This document shows positions 1 to 10,192 of a stretch of DNA of 64,000 bases, piece after piece. Under the pieces are notes generated by a model that was not told the DNA's origin, searched no databases, and was given only the letters and a program-made list of their open reading frames with translations. Within the stretch, counting starts at the first letter, position 1. The number at the start of each line of letters is the position of its first letter. Origin of the DNA: Hanleya hanleyi (Eukaryota; Mollusca; Polyplacophora; Lepidopleurida; Hanleyidae); assembly GCA_036873755.1 (NCBI GenBank), contig JAVTVY010033668.1, positions 62,001 to 126,000 on the forward strand. Reading direction: 5' to 3'. Both the position numbers and the translations under genes were made by a program.

Positions 1-200
1 AGGCCTAGTACACACGAGCCAGCTTTCTCTGACCAGTGAGACCAACTTTATGGAAGTCTGAAGGAGCCATTAGCTTGCTTACAAGCTTGTATTATAGACG
101 ATGACCGTACCAGAGCAGGATATACTGAATGGCCGTAACAGTCTTCCAGAAAATTTGATCTCACTGGTCAAGGAAAAGTGACTCATGTGTACCAGGCCTT
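1..200. mobile_element. Short terminal-inverted-repeat element (MITE-like)
   Basis: Bases 1-43 are the imperfect reverse complement of bases 157-200. Both outer ends begin AGGCCT(A/G)GTACACA when read inward, and both inner ends reach GACCAGTGAGA. The roughly 43-bp arms enclose about 113 bp without coding capacity. The element starts at the window edge, so its left target-site duplication cannot be read. The ends resemble those of two further elements in this window (42751 and 57782), suggesting one DNA-transposon superfamily. Confidence 0.7.
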
Positions 201-333
201 AGAGCAAGCTCTAATTTGGTGTATCGGGTTGCATAAATTACTTCACGGCTGGCGATTGTGCTATGCGTTGGCATTTAAATTAGTGTCGTGTTTCATAAGC
301 GAAACTAGATTTCTGGATAATTAATCACCTGTA

Positions 334-768
334 ATGGAGATGATAGATGCACAAACCATCACGTCATCAAAAGAGATAATACGCCCTCAGAGTTTAAGTC
401 TATTGTGCTACCTGCATTGCTGTCATATTATAATTATCTCAGTCTTACAAGAAGAATCTGTTCCTGGTCAGCGCATGGCCCACTCAATTCTGTACAATAA
501 TAGTACTGGGGAAGACCAGCCTTTATTGCTTGAATACGTTATTCGAATAGCACAAATCGAGAAAAGTTGTCAAGAGGGAGTTTTTACGGGTAAACCCGAC
601 ACCTTCTTTCATGAATTCCGTGACACAATAAGAGTGCATACCAGTGAGGCTATCGTATTTCGTATGTATCTCGATTTTGGAACGGAGGTTTCTTCAAACG
701 TACATATAGAGAATGACGAAACCCTAGCATTCTACGGGCGGGTTTTCAACCAGAACATCAAACGATAA
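334..768 (+). CDS. Orphan ORF of 144 codons, function unknown
   Basis: The frame is open from ATG at 334 to TAA at 766-768; a second possible start is the ATG at 475. I do not recognise the product. The second half (about residue 48 on) is mixed hydrophilic and acidic sequence with no obvious membrane segment or signal peptide; residues 20-35 are hydrophobic and Cys/His-rich. It lies between an inverted-repeat element and AT-rich non-coding DNA, with no clear promoter, splice sites or RT-like motif. It may be an exon of an unseen gene, a piece of an unknown transposon, or a chance open frame. That it is the longest open frame in the first 6 kb is the only positive evidence. Confidence 0.25.
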   Translation: MEMIDAQTITSSKEIIRPQSLSLLCYLHCCHIIIISVLQEESVPGQRMAHSILYNNSTGEDQPLLLEYVIRIAQIEKSCQEGVFTGKPDTFFHEFRDTIRVHTSEAIVFRMYLDFGTEVSSNVHIENDETLAFYGRVFNQNIKR

Positions 769-1509
769 ACTCAATATATGTTCTTGTCGAGTGTCGCTGA
801 AAAACGTAGCAATAGAAAGTCGCCCTAAATCAACTACAGAAAATACTAAGCCAGACATAATCAATAAAATGTATAGTTCATTTTATAGTTATTCGTCTAT
901 TTTGTTATGTGGGAAGAGAATGATAATGGCAATATAGCGTTTGATACTAACAAACTTTTTTCGAAGCAGAGCAAAGCTACAGTTCAGTGAAACATAAAAA
1001 TATATCTCCGTGTTCATAACCCCTACCTGAGACATGACGACTGATATTTGAGACTCCGTCCCCAGACCTGTTTCCTGTTCACACTGTGTGGATATTACGT
1101 AACACCATCGAGTTTCCGCGTGCCATTCATTTATTCAGTGTTATTTATATCTTGTTCATTAACATAGTTGTCATTTGTGCTATACTTAACCTATGTAACA
1201 ACATTGTTGTGTTTAATCTAACAGAAACCATGGTTGAATACTCAATATATCAACTAATGTGCAAATAATCAATGCTGAAGTATTTTGTCAAAACCTTTGC
1301 ATACAGCTACGGCGAGCGATCATCACCAGCACACATATTCGCTGTCCATACTTGTACTTGTGCTCAGCTTTTATCACTTTAGATATATCTCATTTGATTC
1401 CATAGAGCTGGGGAATGACAGGGGGAAAAGACCATAGGGGAATATGCCAAGTGGAGAGAATGCATATCCTCCGAGTGAGTCAGATGCATTGGTCGGGCAA
1501 GAACACCAT
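769..1509. other. Non-coding stretch, nothing recognised
   Basis: AT-rich sequence with only short open frames. I see no protein motif, repeat pair or RNA-like fold here. Confidence 0.5.
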
Positions 1510-1953
1510 TTAAGGATGTCCGCTGGTGGTAAATCAAAGTAATTAACTTTTTGAATAATGTGTGTTGTTGCATTCATAATTGTGTAATATGAGGAAAAAC
1601 AAAGAAAAAAATATAGGTTGGTGTGCATTTTTTAGCTGTAGGCAACGTTAAGTGGACTGGCCCATGCTCAATTTGATAACCCAGAAAGCATAGGGAATAG
1701 CCCTAGTTTTGAAGCATATTCATGAAAAATTCATATAAATAGTATTTAACTTTTTCTTATATTCTTACTGTTTGCAGATAATCACAATGTCTATCAAAAT
1801 TTAGCAAATTGGATGGATGTTGGTGTGCAAAATTCTCGGCTGAAAGGCTTTTAAAGGAAATCCCCATCTCTTAACCTAGGGAAGGGAGATAACCCAATAC
1901 AAAAACAAGCAAAATGGCTGCCAAAGTCAAAAACCACCAGCGGACATCCTTAA
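1510..1953. mobile_element. TTAA-flanked inverted-repeat element (piggyBac-like MITE)
   Basis: Bases 1514-1530 (GGATGTCCGCTGGTGGT) are exactly reverse-complemented at 1933-1949, and each end is bordered by TTAA (1510-1513 and 1950-1953). A TTAA duplication is the hallmark of piggyBac-type transposons, so this looks like a non-autonomous 444-bp derivative. The interior is AT-rich and has no transposase reading frame. The assignment to piggyBac is inference from the TTAA border; the perfect 17-bp inverted repeat is seen directly. Confidence 0.75.
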
Positions 1954-1989
1954 GTTATGTAGACAGTGTATCTGATGATGGGGGACATT

Positions 1990-2520
1990 GCTAAGAGAAC
2001 ATGGTTACCAGTGCATGGCAAGGGAATACAGGGAGGAAAGTAGTTCCGGTCGTACGGCCGATAGAGGAGAGGGGGTGTAGGTCATGGTAGGGAATGGATA
2101 CAATGTACGTGTGAACAGCTTGTCTGGGTACAATATCGAACAGATGTGTGCTAATCTTCAACAATTAGTGGACGATTTGGTGGGAGGGGATGAGTTCCCA
2201 TGCCTGGTGCTACATGTTGGGAAACATTATGTGCGAAACGGGAAAGTACCAACAAACTTTAATGTATCAACAGAGAAACATGCGAAATGATCAAACTGGT
2301 AGAGAAATTATATGCAGAAGAGTAATATCATGTGTAGTTACGGGAACGCGGGATGGGGGCGCCACCAACTGTTTGATTAACCATTAAAATAGCGACTTAG
2401 AAATTGCAGCTATAGAAATGGCCTGGAGGTTCGGCGGAAATAGTTCATCTTCGAAAGAGGAAATTCCTGTCAGAGAGAAGCGGGCATTTACGGATGGGAT
2501 ACAGTTATATGTGTATGACG
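1990..2520 (+). pseudogene. Decayed SGNH-hydrolase-like fragment
   Basis: The frame opening at 2084 encodes a stretch ending in LVLHVG (about 2198-2215), which matches the core block of SGNH/GDSL hydrolases (usual form DVVVLHVGTN). About 110 bases later a second frame (2190-2387) carries SCVVTGTRDGG followed by an N-rich segment, placed like the later block of that fold. The two blocks lie in different frames with stops between them, so this is a remnant. SGNH domains occur in ORF1 of some CR1-group LINEs and in other mollusc repeats; the RT fragment at 4985 could belong to the same element. Similarity is weak and was judged by eye. Confidence 0.35.
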
Positions 2521-3410
2521 ATTGAGTGATGTACTTTGTAATTGCGGTGACGTGTACGATCGAATTGGAAACTAGAACTCATGGACTTCGAAAGGTCACC
2601 CAAACGTTTAGACTGGTACAGATATTATAGTAGGATTGTATGATTTATTCCGTACACAACAAAGGAGCAGAAGACTCGCATTTATATTCCCCAGACTCAT
2701 GGAATACTAGTAAGGTGGTCACAGCTAATGCCTCCTAGATATATTTAGCAGTCGCCAATGAGAACTAAAAACAAAAGATCAGTTATCAATTGCTGTGGAT
2801 CCACAGATTCACTGAAAGATTTTCGTGTTAAAGACGGGCAGCTGCTCGTGTTTATGTATACTTGGGTTTCTATATGCCTGAAAAGAAAACAAAAGTTCGG
2901 TATTTTCTGAAGATATAAGCATCGCCGGCCTGGTAACGTCTTGCAGATCACACCCACTAACAAGAACTAAGATCGGTACGTATATTGTAATAAATGAACT
3001 CGAACTGAACAAATATGTGTGGATAAACATGGATAAAAGACGGTATTTATGAATATGTGGTTTTCTAAACGCCACAAACGTATAATAGATATTCTTGACA
3101 AAACATATTCTCAGCTAGTGGGAATACATTTTGCTCAGTTTGACCAGCTGGGGAAAATATCAGATACCAGATAGTTGTTTCAAATTTTATCCAATAAATA
3201 TAACAAGATAATGAAGCAATTATGGAAATATAACTTCGAGAGAAAGAAAAATAATTTAACAGTCACTGAGAATAATCACCTCCACATCCGTGGTATCGAC
3301 TTTTGTCAGTAGAACAACTCTTCAAAAGTTAGCAAGGATGTATTTGTTTAGGAAGTTAATAATCTAAAACATTTTATGACTAGAGAAAACATTTGGTTGA
3401 ACAATAAACT

Positions 3411-3434
3411 CATGTTGTTATTGTTGTTGTTGTT
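3411..3434. repeat. (TTG)n microsatellite
   Basis: A short TTG/TTA run of about eight triplets. Confidence 0.8.
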
Positions 3435-4045
3435 CGACAGACTTACCCGGACTTCGTATGATAATTTAACATTGGCAAGCACGTTCTCGCGTACTGAATT
3501 TCGATACAATTGAAACTGAGAATCTGTCCCATCTGTCCTTGGATAAATACATTTTCGCCGCCTTATTGTGGGATTTATTACGCTGTTGGCGGCCTTTCAC
3601 CGCTCAGCACCTTTCGCCGTTTCATGTCTGTCAAATCAGACCACGCACATCTCGTGCAGTTATGTTTCCTTATTGCCATTTTCACGATGCTTATTGTCCA
3701 TATATGACCAAAAAATGATGCAAATTCGGGTGAATCGGCAATTTCCGGTCCCGAGAAAATACCTCGGAAACGTCATTGTTTGTCCGTCACAGCAAATATA
3801 TTTGGGACAGCTTGTCTGATTTATCACAAAATAAAGATGGTTATCCTTTGAAAAATGCATGTCACTGATACATTTTCCTGCCAAAGATGATTGCGCAAGA
3901 TCAAGTAGAACTCGTCATAAAGAAGATCCTTTTCCGAGATGGTTGGAAAGTCTGTCTGAATGTGAATGTGAACTTGTCCAACGTTCCTCCTTGTAGACCT
4001 TTGCAAGAGCCCATTTTACAGTATGCGCACAGAGGCGTCTGCGCA

Positions 4046-4076
4046 GTTGTTGTTGTTGTTGTTGTTGTTGTTGTTG
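4046..4076. repeat. (GTT)n microsatellite
   Basis: About ten uninterrupted GTT triplets. They create the poly-Val and poly-Thr stretches in the short ORFs on either strand, which are therefore artefacts. Confidence 0.9.
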
Positions 4077-4239
4077 AATGTCTTTTCAAAGTCCCGGTTT
4101 AGATTTAGAAGAACAATTTGAGTTTAAAAGACGCACTTCCATATATCTGAGGCAGCTCAAATTCATTCCTAAGCCTGCTCTACATTCTATCCATGGGATT
4201 CAACTCTGGATTCTGCTTCATTCTCTCGGAAATTTCTGG

Positions 4240-4720
4240 ATATAAACGTCTAGTCCGTCATTCAATATTCAGCCGTCGTCCATCAAAACATTTCCGCGTC
4301 CATAATCCAAAGACCTAATTCATATAATAGCATTAGCACGAAATTAAGAGAATAACTTATAGCATACATAAAACTAGGCTGGCTTCCTGCCAGAGAGAAG
4401 CCGTCAACAGTTTTCAGTGATGCCAGCAAGACATCATGATGTTACAAAAATATCAAATCCTTACCGCTGATCAGTATTCTCGTTGCAAAGTTGTTATCTA
4501 GAGTATGATGTATCTCAGTCACGATTTAATTGTGACTGTTCATATGAACACTACGAAGATATGGAAATACGCAGGTTCATAGGGACCCTAGCCCCGGGTT
4601 AAGCGGAATTAGACACAAATTACGAAACGTACCGCCATAGATCTTGCATGCTACGCTCGTATTTTGCTATCAGCATGCGATATGTATCGCCAAATTTGAG
4701 CACAACAGGACGATAGTCAA
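4240..4720. repeat. Dispersed repeat family A, copy 1
   Basis: This block begins with GTCTAGTCCGTCATTCA, continues through ATTCAGCCGTCGTCCAT and CCGCGTCCATAATCC, and later contains GGTTAAGCGGAATTAGACAC. The same ordered landmarks recur, diverged, at 32440-32890. The first part recurs at 43197-43370, and in reverse complement at 9975-10192 and 43480-43606. No coding capacity is visible. At 43148-43606 the CCGCGTCCATAATCC portion forms a terminal inverted repeat, so family A is probably a foldback or MITE family with copies in both orientations. Confidence 0.6.
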
Positions 4721-4984
4721 CCCATTCCAATAAGGCCCCTCTCCTTCGGGAGTGACTTTAACAACATCAGGCGTATATTTAACTAGATCAGGGTCCTGGA
4801 AGGGCGATCGGGGAGAGGAAAAAGGGAAGATATAAGAAGTATGGTAAAACAAGGAGGGCAAGGAACATATTGGATAATTGGTTTTGTGAATGTAAATGGG
4901 ATCGGCAGGATTGAACAGTTATCATGTATTTGTGGAAAATTAAAGGGAAATATATGAGATTGCGGAGACTACAAGTACTACAAG

Positions 4985-5640
4985 TGTTTAAACGATGAAC
5001 CTTCCGAGTTTGAAACCCTCCTGGGTGAACGTGAAATAGATGAATTAGAGACGGTCGTCGTACAGCTGGAGTGACTTAATGCTAGACGGTCATCGTACAG
5101 CTGAAGTGACAATGCTAGACGGTCATCGTACAGCTGAAGTGACTTAATGCTAGACGATCATCGTACAGCTGAAGTGACTTAATGCTAGACGGTCATCGTA
5201 CAGCTGAAGTGACTTAACGCTAGACGGTCATCGTACAGCTGAAGTGACTTAATGCTAGACGGTCATCGTACAGCTGAAGTGACTTAATGCTAGACGGTCA
5301 TCGTACAGCTGAAGTGACTTAATGCTATCGGCATGGATAATATCCCAAATAATTTTTTGAAAGAGGTTAGTGGAAGGCTATTGAAATGTTTAAATATACT
5401 GCTCTGTAGAATATGGAAGGATGAAACGATTCCGATGGTACAAAAAGTGGTCAGAATGAGCCTGCTACATAAGGAGGAGATAAAACTTACCATTCAACTA
5501 CAGAGGGATAGCTACGACCAGCAATGTCGGGAAGATGTTTGTAAGGATCATCGATATGAGACTGCAGAGAGATGTCGACGGGGGACGTTTAAACAGGATT
5601 TAGGAGGGATAGAATGAGCCAAGATTGGTTTCGAACATTT
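4985..5640 (+). pseudogene. Non-LTR reverse transcriptase fragment
   Basis: Reading from about 4991, an acidic stretch leads into a segment that resembles the region just before the RT palm of LINE ORF2 proteins. After the minisatellite, GMDNIPNNFLKE (from about 5330) matches the PDGIPNEFLK block, and LLHKEE then an NYRGIA block (about 5495-5515, next frame) match the following RT blocks. Only the N-terminal RT region is present; the catalytic YADD segment is absent. There is at least one frameshift, near 5480, and stops within the minisatellite. It is a dead fragment of a LINE of the NYRGI type. The clade cannot be decided by eye. Confidence 0.7.
5049..5327. repeat. 35-bp minisatellite, eight units
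   Basis: Units begin at AGACGG near 5049, 5084, 5117, 5152, 5187, 5222, 5257 and 5292. All are 35 bp except the second, which is 33 bp through loss of two bases. The first unit differs by several bases (GTCGTCG, CTGGAG) from the more homogeneous later ones. The array sits inside the RT fragment and its sequence is continuous with the coding sequence on both sides, so it expanded from RT codons. Because 35 is not a multiple of three, expansion destroys the frame. Confidence 0.95.
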
Positions 5641-6249
5641 GTGCATGTACATTACTGTTATGGTTAGTGGACACGTTAAGCTGAGAAACAATCAATAGAA
5701 CCTAAGATTGACGTGAAGGACGGTGAGGAACAGGATATCGAGATTGGGGAGGTGGACGATTCCAGTACCTAAGAGTTATCCATGCTCATTTGCGTACCAA
5801 ATTTGTACCAGACTCAAACACCTTTGACGTGCAATATCTCAGCAACCAGTAGGAATAATTTGATTAATTAAATGTTATAATTCTCAGAAATAAAATATGG
5901 AAACGACACCCCTCTCTCTCTCTCTCTCTCTCTCAGAAGTGAAATTATGGGTTCACCTTTAACGTGAGGACTAACGGATGATTGATTAAATCTGGGAGAA
6001 GCACCTCCTGTAGTCGTAACATGTGTGGATGCTGGGATAGATAAGCTATACCGGAAATTTAATGGCGTTGAATTAAGCATAAGTCCATGTCGGCATATGG
6101 ATACTCTGGGTAAACAGGCTGACAGTAATGGAAGCTATTTATGGGGAGCTTGGGTGTAGCAGAATGAAAGAAGGTGAGTAAGCTGAAGTTAATTTCCAAA
6201 TTAGGTCTATCCTTCACGTAAGGGATCATGAGAGCCTATTTTTCACTCC
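5641..6249. other. Non-coding stretch with a (CT)n microsatellite
   Basis: Nothing recognised apart from the dinucleotide run at 5912-5934. Parts may be decayed flanks of the two LINE fragments on either side. Confidence 0.4.
5912..5934. repeat. (CT)n microsatellite
   Basis: An uninterrupted CT run of about eleven dinucleotides. Confidence 0.9.
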
Positions 6250-8530
6250 TTTGCATTTTTAGCCATGTCGGATATGTCAGTTTGCATGCTTACTTCTATT
6301 CGAGAAAAAAATAGGCTATTCAAACTGCAACTTCGTCTTGATGATCCCTTGATACGTAAGCAGTATCGACAATACCGCAACAAACTTAATCATACCTTAA
6401 AAACAGCGAAGAAATCTTACTTCCGCAGCAAATTTAATGAATGCAATAAATGAGGAACATGGAAAGTAATTAACGAATTACTGAATCGCCCCCAAACCAC
6501 ACAACTACCTGAATCATTCAATATCAATAATACAGAGACTACGGACTCACACAATTGCTAATGAATTCAATGATTACTTTTGTACGATTGCTAGTTCGCT
6601 GGCAGAAAAAAATCCCATCCGTGAATTTACACTTCATTGAATTCTTGACAAAACGCATCCAAAATAATTTTCAATTTAAACCATCTTCCAGCGCAGAGAT
6701 TAATGAAATTCTTTTTGAAGCCAAAGACTCTGCGTCTGGCATTCATGGCATCAGTATATCTCTGGTTAAACTTATTGCCAACTTTATAAGCAACCCGCTT
6801 GTCGCAATCACTAACCTGTCTTTTCAATCTGGAGTCGTGCCATTAGCGATAAAAACGGCAAAGGTGACACCTATTTTTGAGTCCGGTGACAATACATTAA
6901 TGGAGAATTATAGACCGATATCCGTTTTACCGTGCTTTAGTAAATCGCTTGAAAAAAATACTTCAAAACGTGTTAACGAATTCCTTGAAGCATTTGCCAT
7001 CCCTTGTTCTAATCAATTTGGTTTCAGATCGAACCACTCCACTTTAATGGCCGTCCTGTCTCTATACGAATCTCTACTCTTAGCTAAAGAATCTAAGCGC
7101 TATAGCATCGCCACGTTTCTAGAGCTTTCGAAAGCTTTCGATACTGTAAACCACCATATTCTTCTTCAAAAACTAGAACACTGGATTTAGAGGAATTAGT
7201 AATGATTGGTTCAAAAGTTACCTTTCTGATCGTTATCAGTCTGTCAGCTATAATGGCACGACCTCGGCTCCTAGGGGAATCTCGTGCGGCGTTCCGCAGG
7301 GATCCATTCTAGGCCCCATACTATTCCTGATCTATATTAATGATCTGAATGCTGCCTCTGATGTACTTAGCATAATTTTATTTTCAGATGGATGACACCA
7401 GTGCGGTATTGTCGCACAAAGATCAGAATCAACTTTTTACTATTATGTCACGTGAACTACATTTAATGCACAATTGGTTCTCGGTCGATGTGCTGTCCCT
7501 GAATATTTGCAGAACCAAATATATGTTTGTAAAACCAAATTCAGTCAGAGGCAACGATGTAGATCGATTATCTTTGCATGGTCAAGACATTGATGAGGTC
7601 GACAGATTCAAGTTCCTTAGTGTATTCTTAAACAATAAGCTGACCTGGTAAACTCATATTAGCGAAACTTGTAAAAAGATTTCTAGAAATATTGGTATTA
7701 TAAATTGTATCAAAGATTGTCTTGACAAACGAACCCTGTTTATACTATATTATTCTATGATATTTCCCTACCTCTCCTATTGTAATCTGATATGGTGCAA
7801 CACATACCCTACTCATTTGCAGCCACTGATCACATTACAAAAGAGAGCTATTAGAACTATATCGCTTGTCAGTAAATATGAACATACATGTACTGCCCCA
7901 TTATTTGCTCGCCTGAAAATACTTACTCTAGTTGACCTTAACCTATACCTCACGCTGCAATTCTGTCATAAATTTGTCCACCATCCTTACGTATTACCCT
8001 TCAAGTTTCAGAATTACTTTACGAAATTAGTCAATATTCACACATATCCAACTAGAGGTCAACTTAGGGGCCTGTATAGGCCATTTTGCCGTATCGATTG
8101 ATCGTTCTGCACTCTAAAAATCAAAGCCACTCGTGAATAGAACAAACTCCTCTAATTTACAAAATTGTATTCCTATTTGTCTTTTCAAGTCCCAAACGAA
8201 AATCTATATTCTCACCAAATATTAGCACCACCGTTATCTCTATACGGGCAAGCAGTCACACAGGGTTTTATGTTTATTTCTTGAGTTTTCTTGTCACCCT
8301 CAAACCCTAAGTGTCCAACACCTTCACTACATTATCTTATAATCGCTACATATTCCGCTATGAATAATGCTCTGTTTATTCATTTGGGTAATTCAAGCCC
8401 CTTGGGGGTTTCTTCCCGCCAATTCACGTATTTGTGCAATCTTGATTTTATTATACAGTGTGTCATATATCTGTTTAAATACAATGTATTACTTGAAACG
8501 ATTGGTGAAATAAAAAAAATCAACCTCAAC
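6250..8530 (+). pseudogene. CR1/Rex-like LINE ORF2, broken
   Basis: RT blocks follow in the usual order: a basic linker (6265-6453), the segment leading to YRPISVLPC (about 6910-6935), GFRSNHST (about 7018-7045), SKAFDTVNH (about 7125-7155), [11 protein letters not shown] (about 7283-7320), the catalytic box at 7378-7400, and the C-terminal PYLSYCNLIW and LQKRAIR blocks (7765-7860) typical of CR1/Rex/Daphne-type elements. The endonuclease is missing, so the copy is 5'-truncated. Frames change near 6450-6555, 7188, 7387-7394 and 7650-7757. The catalytic box carries a direct GATG-GATG duplication that shifts the frame within FxDD. The 3' end lies near the A-rich run at about 8510-8520. The clade name is judged from motifs only. 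Confidence 0.85.
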
Positions 8531-9494
8531 TCAAACTCAGTTCTCTCCTATTTTGCTTCCAGACAAACTAAGTAGTCCCCCTTGTGTAAATAAAATGCAA
8601 TTTCCCCAAGATTCCCTCTTGAATTTTAGTCATTTCAGATACGGCAGTTTGATTTCCCTCTCATTAGCTCTCTTTAAATATATGGTTTGACAGATAGGTA
8701 AGTATGGTCTTCCTCGCTTATTCTATTCGGCTGAGGATACGCCAAACTGAATTGTCCCCCTTAGTTAGATAGAATGTCATAATTTTCTCCCCTTTGTGAT
8801 TTTTAGTTATGCCTGTTTGGCATTTCTCTATTTTGCTTCGAGACTGACCGGTCGCATCAAGTAGTCCCCCATGGACACATACCAAGTTTCACTCTAGAAA
8901 TTTATTCATGTCAGATACGTCAATTTGATTTTCTTCCCATTCTCCCTCCACATTGATTTGGCCCCATTGAAGTTAGACGGAATGTTGTTTTTAATTTTCA
9001 CTCCTTTGTATTTTTAGGCATGTCAGTTTGGCATCTCTCTCTCTCATTTTGCTTGGAGACAAACAAAGCTTATCGAGTAGTCCCCCTTGTGTAAATAGAA
9101 TGCAACTTCCCAAGATTCACTCTTGAACTGCATTCATATCGGAAACGCCAGTTTGATTTTCCTCCCGTTTTCTCTCTCTTGAATACCGGTATTAGATATG
9201 CCATATAGCTCGATGATTTTCTCTCCTATTTCACTCTGCGAAGGGTATATGCCACATGAATTGTTCCCCTTACATAGATGGAATGTCTTTTCTAATTTTC
9301 TTTCCTTTTAGTTTTTGGTCATGGTAGATACGCCAGTTTGCTATTTCTCTTTCATTTTGCTTCAATATTGAGTAATCCTTCTTGTGTAGATAGGTATTTC
9401 TCTCCATTTTCGCCTTGATCAAATTTCTCGTCTTTGAATTATCAGATAAATGTCATTCACTTATAGATTTTCTAGGTCAGACAAGTGCATGAGT

Positions 9495-9562
9495 AAACTG
9501 GACGCGGATATTCTCTAATGGACGACAGCTGAATTATGAATGACGGACCAGACGCTTGTAAG
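9495..9562. repeat. Family A end fragment
   Basis: GGACGCGGATATTC, CTCTAATGGACGAC and GACGCTTGTAAG match the right end of the family A element at 43606 and its copy at 10125-10192. The fragment lies at an orientation switch of the surrounding array. Confidence 0.65.
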
Positions 9563-9974
9563 TGTATAGTTTGTTTAACCCAAGAGGGACTACTCAATAT
9601 GGCGTGTGTGTCTCGAAGCAAAATCGGAGAGAAATGCCAAACTGCCATATTTGAATTGACGAAAAATATAAGGAGATTAGAAATGACATTCCATCTACCG
9701 AAAGGGGTCAACTCAATGTGGCGTATTCTTAACAGAGTAAATAGGAGGAGAAAACCGAACTCATCTGACATATCAATTTACCGGGTTTTCAAAAAAGGCA
9801 AAATGGAAAATTGAGTAGTCCCCCTCGAGTAGGTAAATGTAATTTCCAAGATTCACTCTTGAATTTTGTTCATGTCAGATATGCCTGTTTGGTTTTCCTC
9901 TCATTTTCCCACCACATTGATTTGTCCCCCTTCTAATTTTATCTCCTTTCAAATTTTAGGTATTTCAGATATTT

Positions 9975-10192
9975 TTGGAACATCATGATGTCTTGCCAGC
10001 ATCATTGAAAACTGTTGACCGCTTCTCTCTTGCGGGAAACAAGCATATGTTTATGTATGCTATGGTTGTCTTTTTGAATTTGGTGCTAATACTATTATAT
10101 GGAATATGGAATATGTCTTTGGATTATGGACGCGGATATTCTCTAATGGACGACGGCTGAATTATGAATGACGGACAAGACGCTTGTAATGT
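9975..10192. repeat. Family A copy inside the array
   Basis: The block running from CATCATGATGTCTTGCCAGC to GACGCTTGTAA is the reverse complement of much of 4250-4440 and is collinear with 43480-43606. It interrupts the surrounding array. Confidence 0.75.

Larger units (their letters stand above)
2521..4239. other. Non-coding stretch with two short microsatellites
   Basis: No coding signal or transposon motif is recognised. Two GTT-rich microsatellites are annotated separately. Short ORFs at 3510-3884 overlap each other on both strands and look like chance. Confidence 0.45.

Noticed and set aside
3510..4102. Overlapping short ORFs on both strands
   Set aside because: No motif, and one is a poly-Val/Thr artefact of the GTT microsatellite.
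5049..5327. CRISPR-like 35-bp repeats
   Set aside because: Units are directly adjacent with no spacers, lie within RT sequence, and the DNA is eukaryotic.
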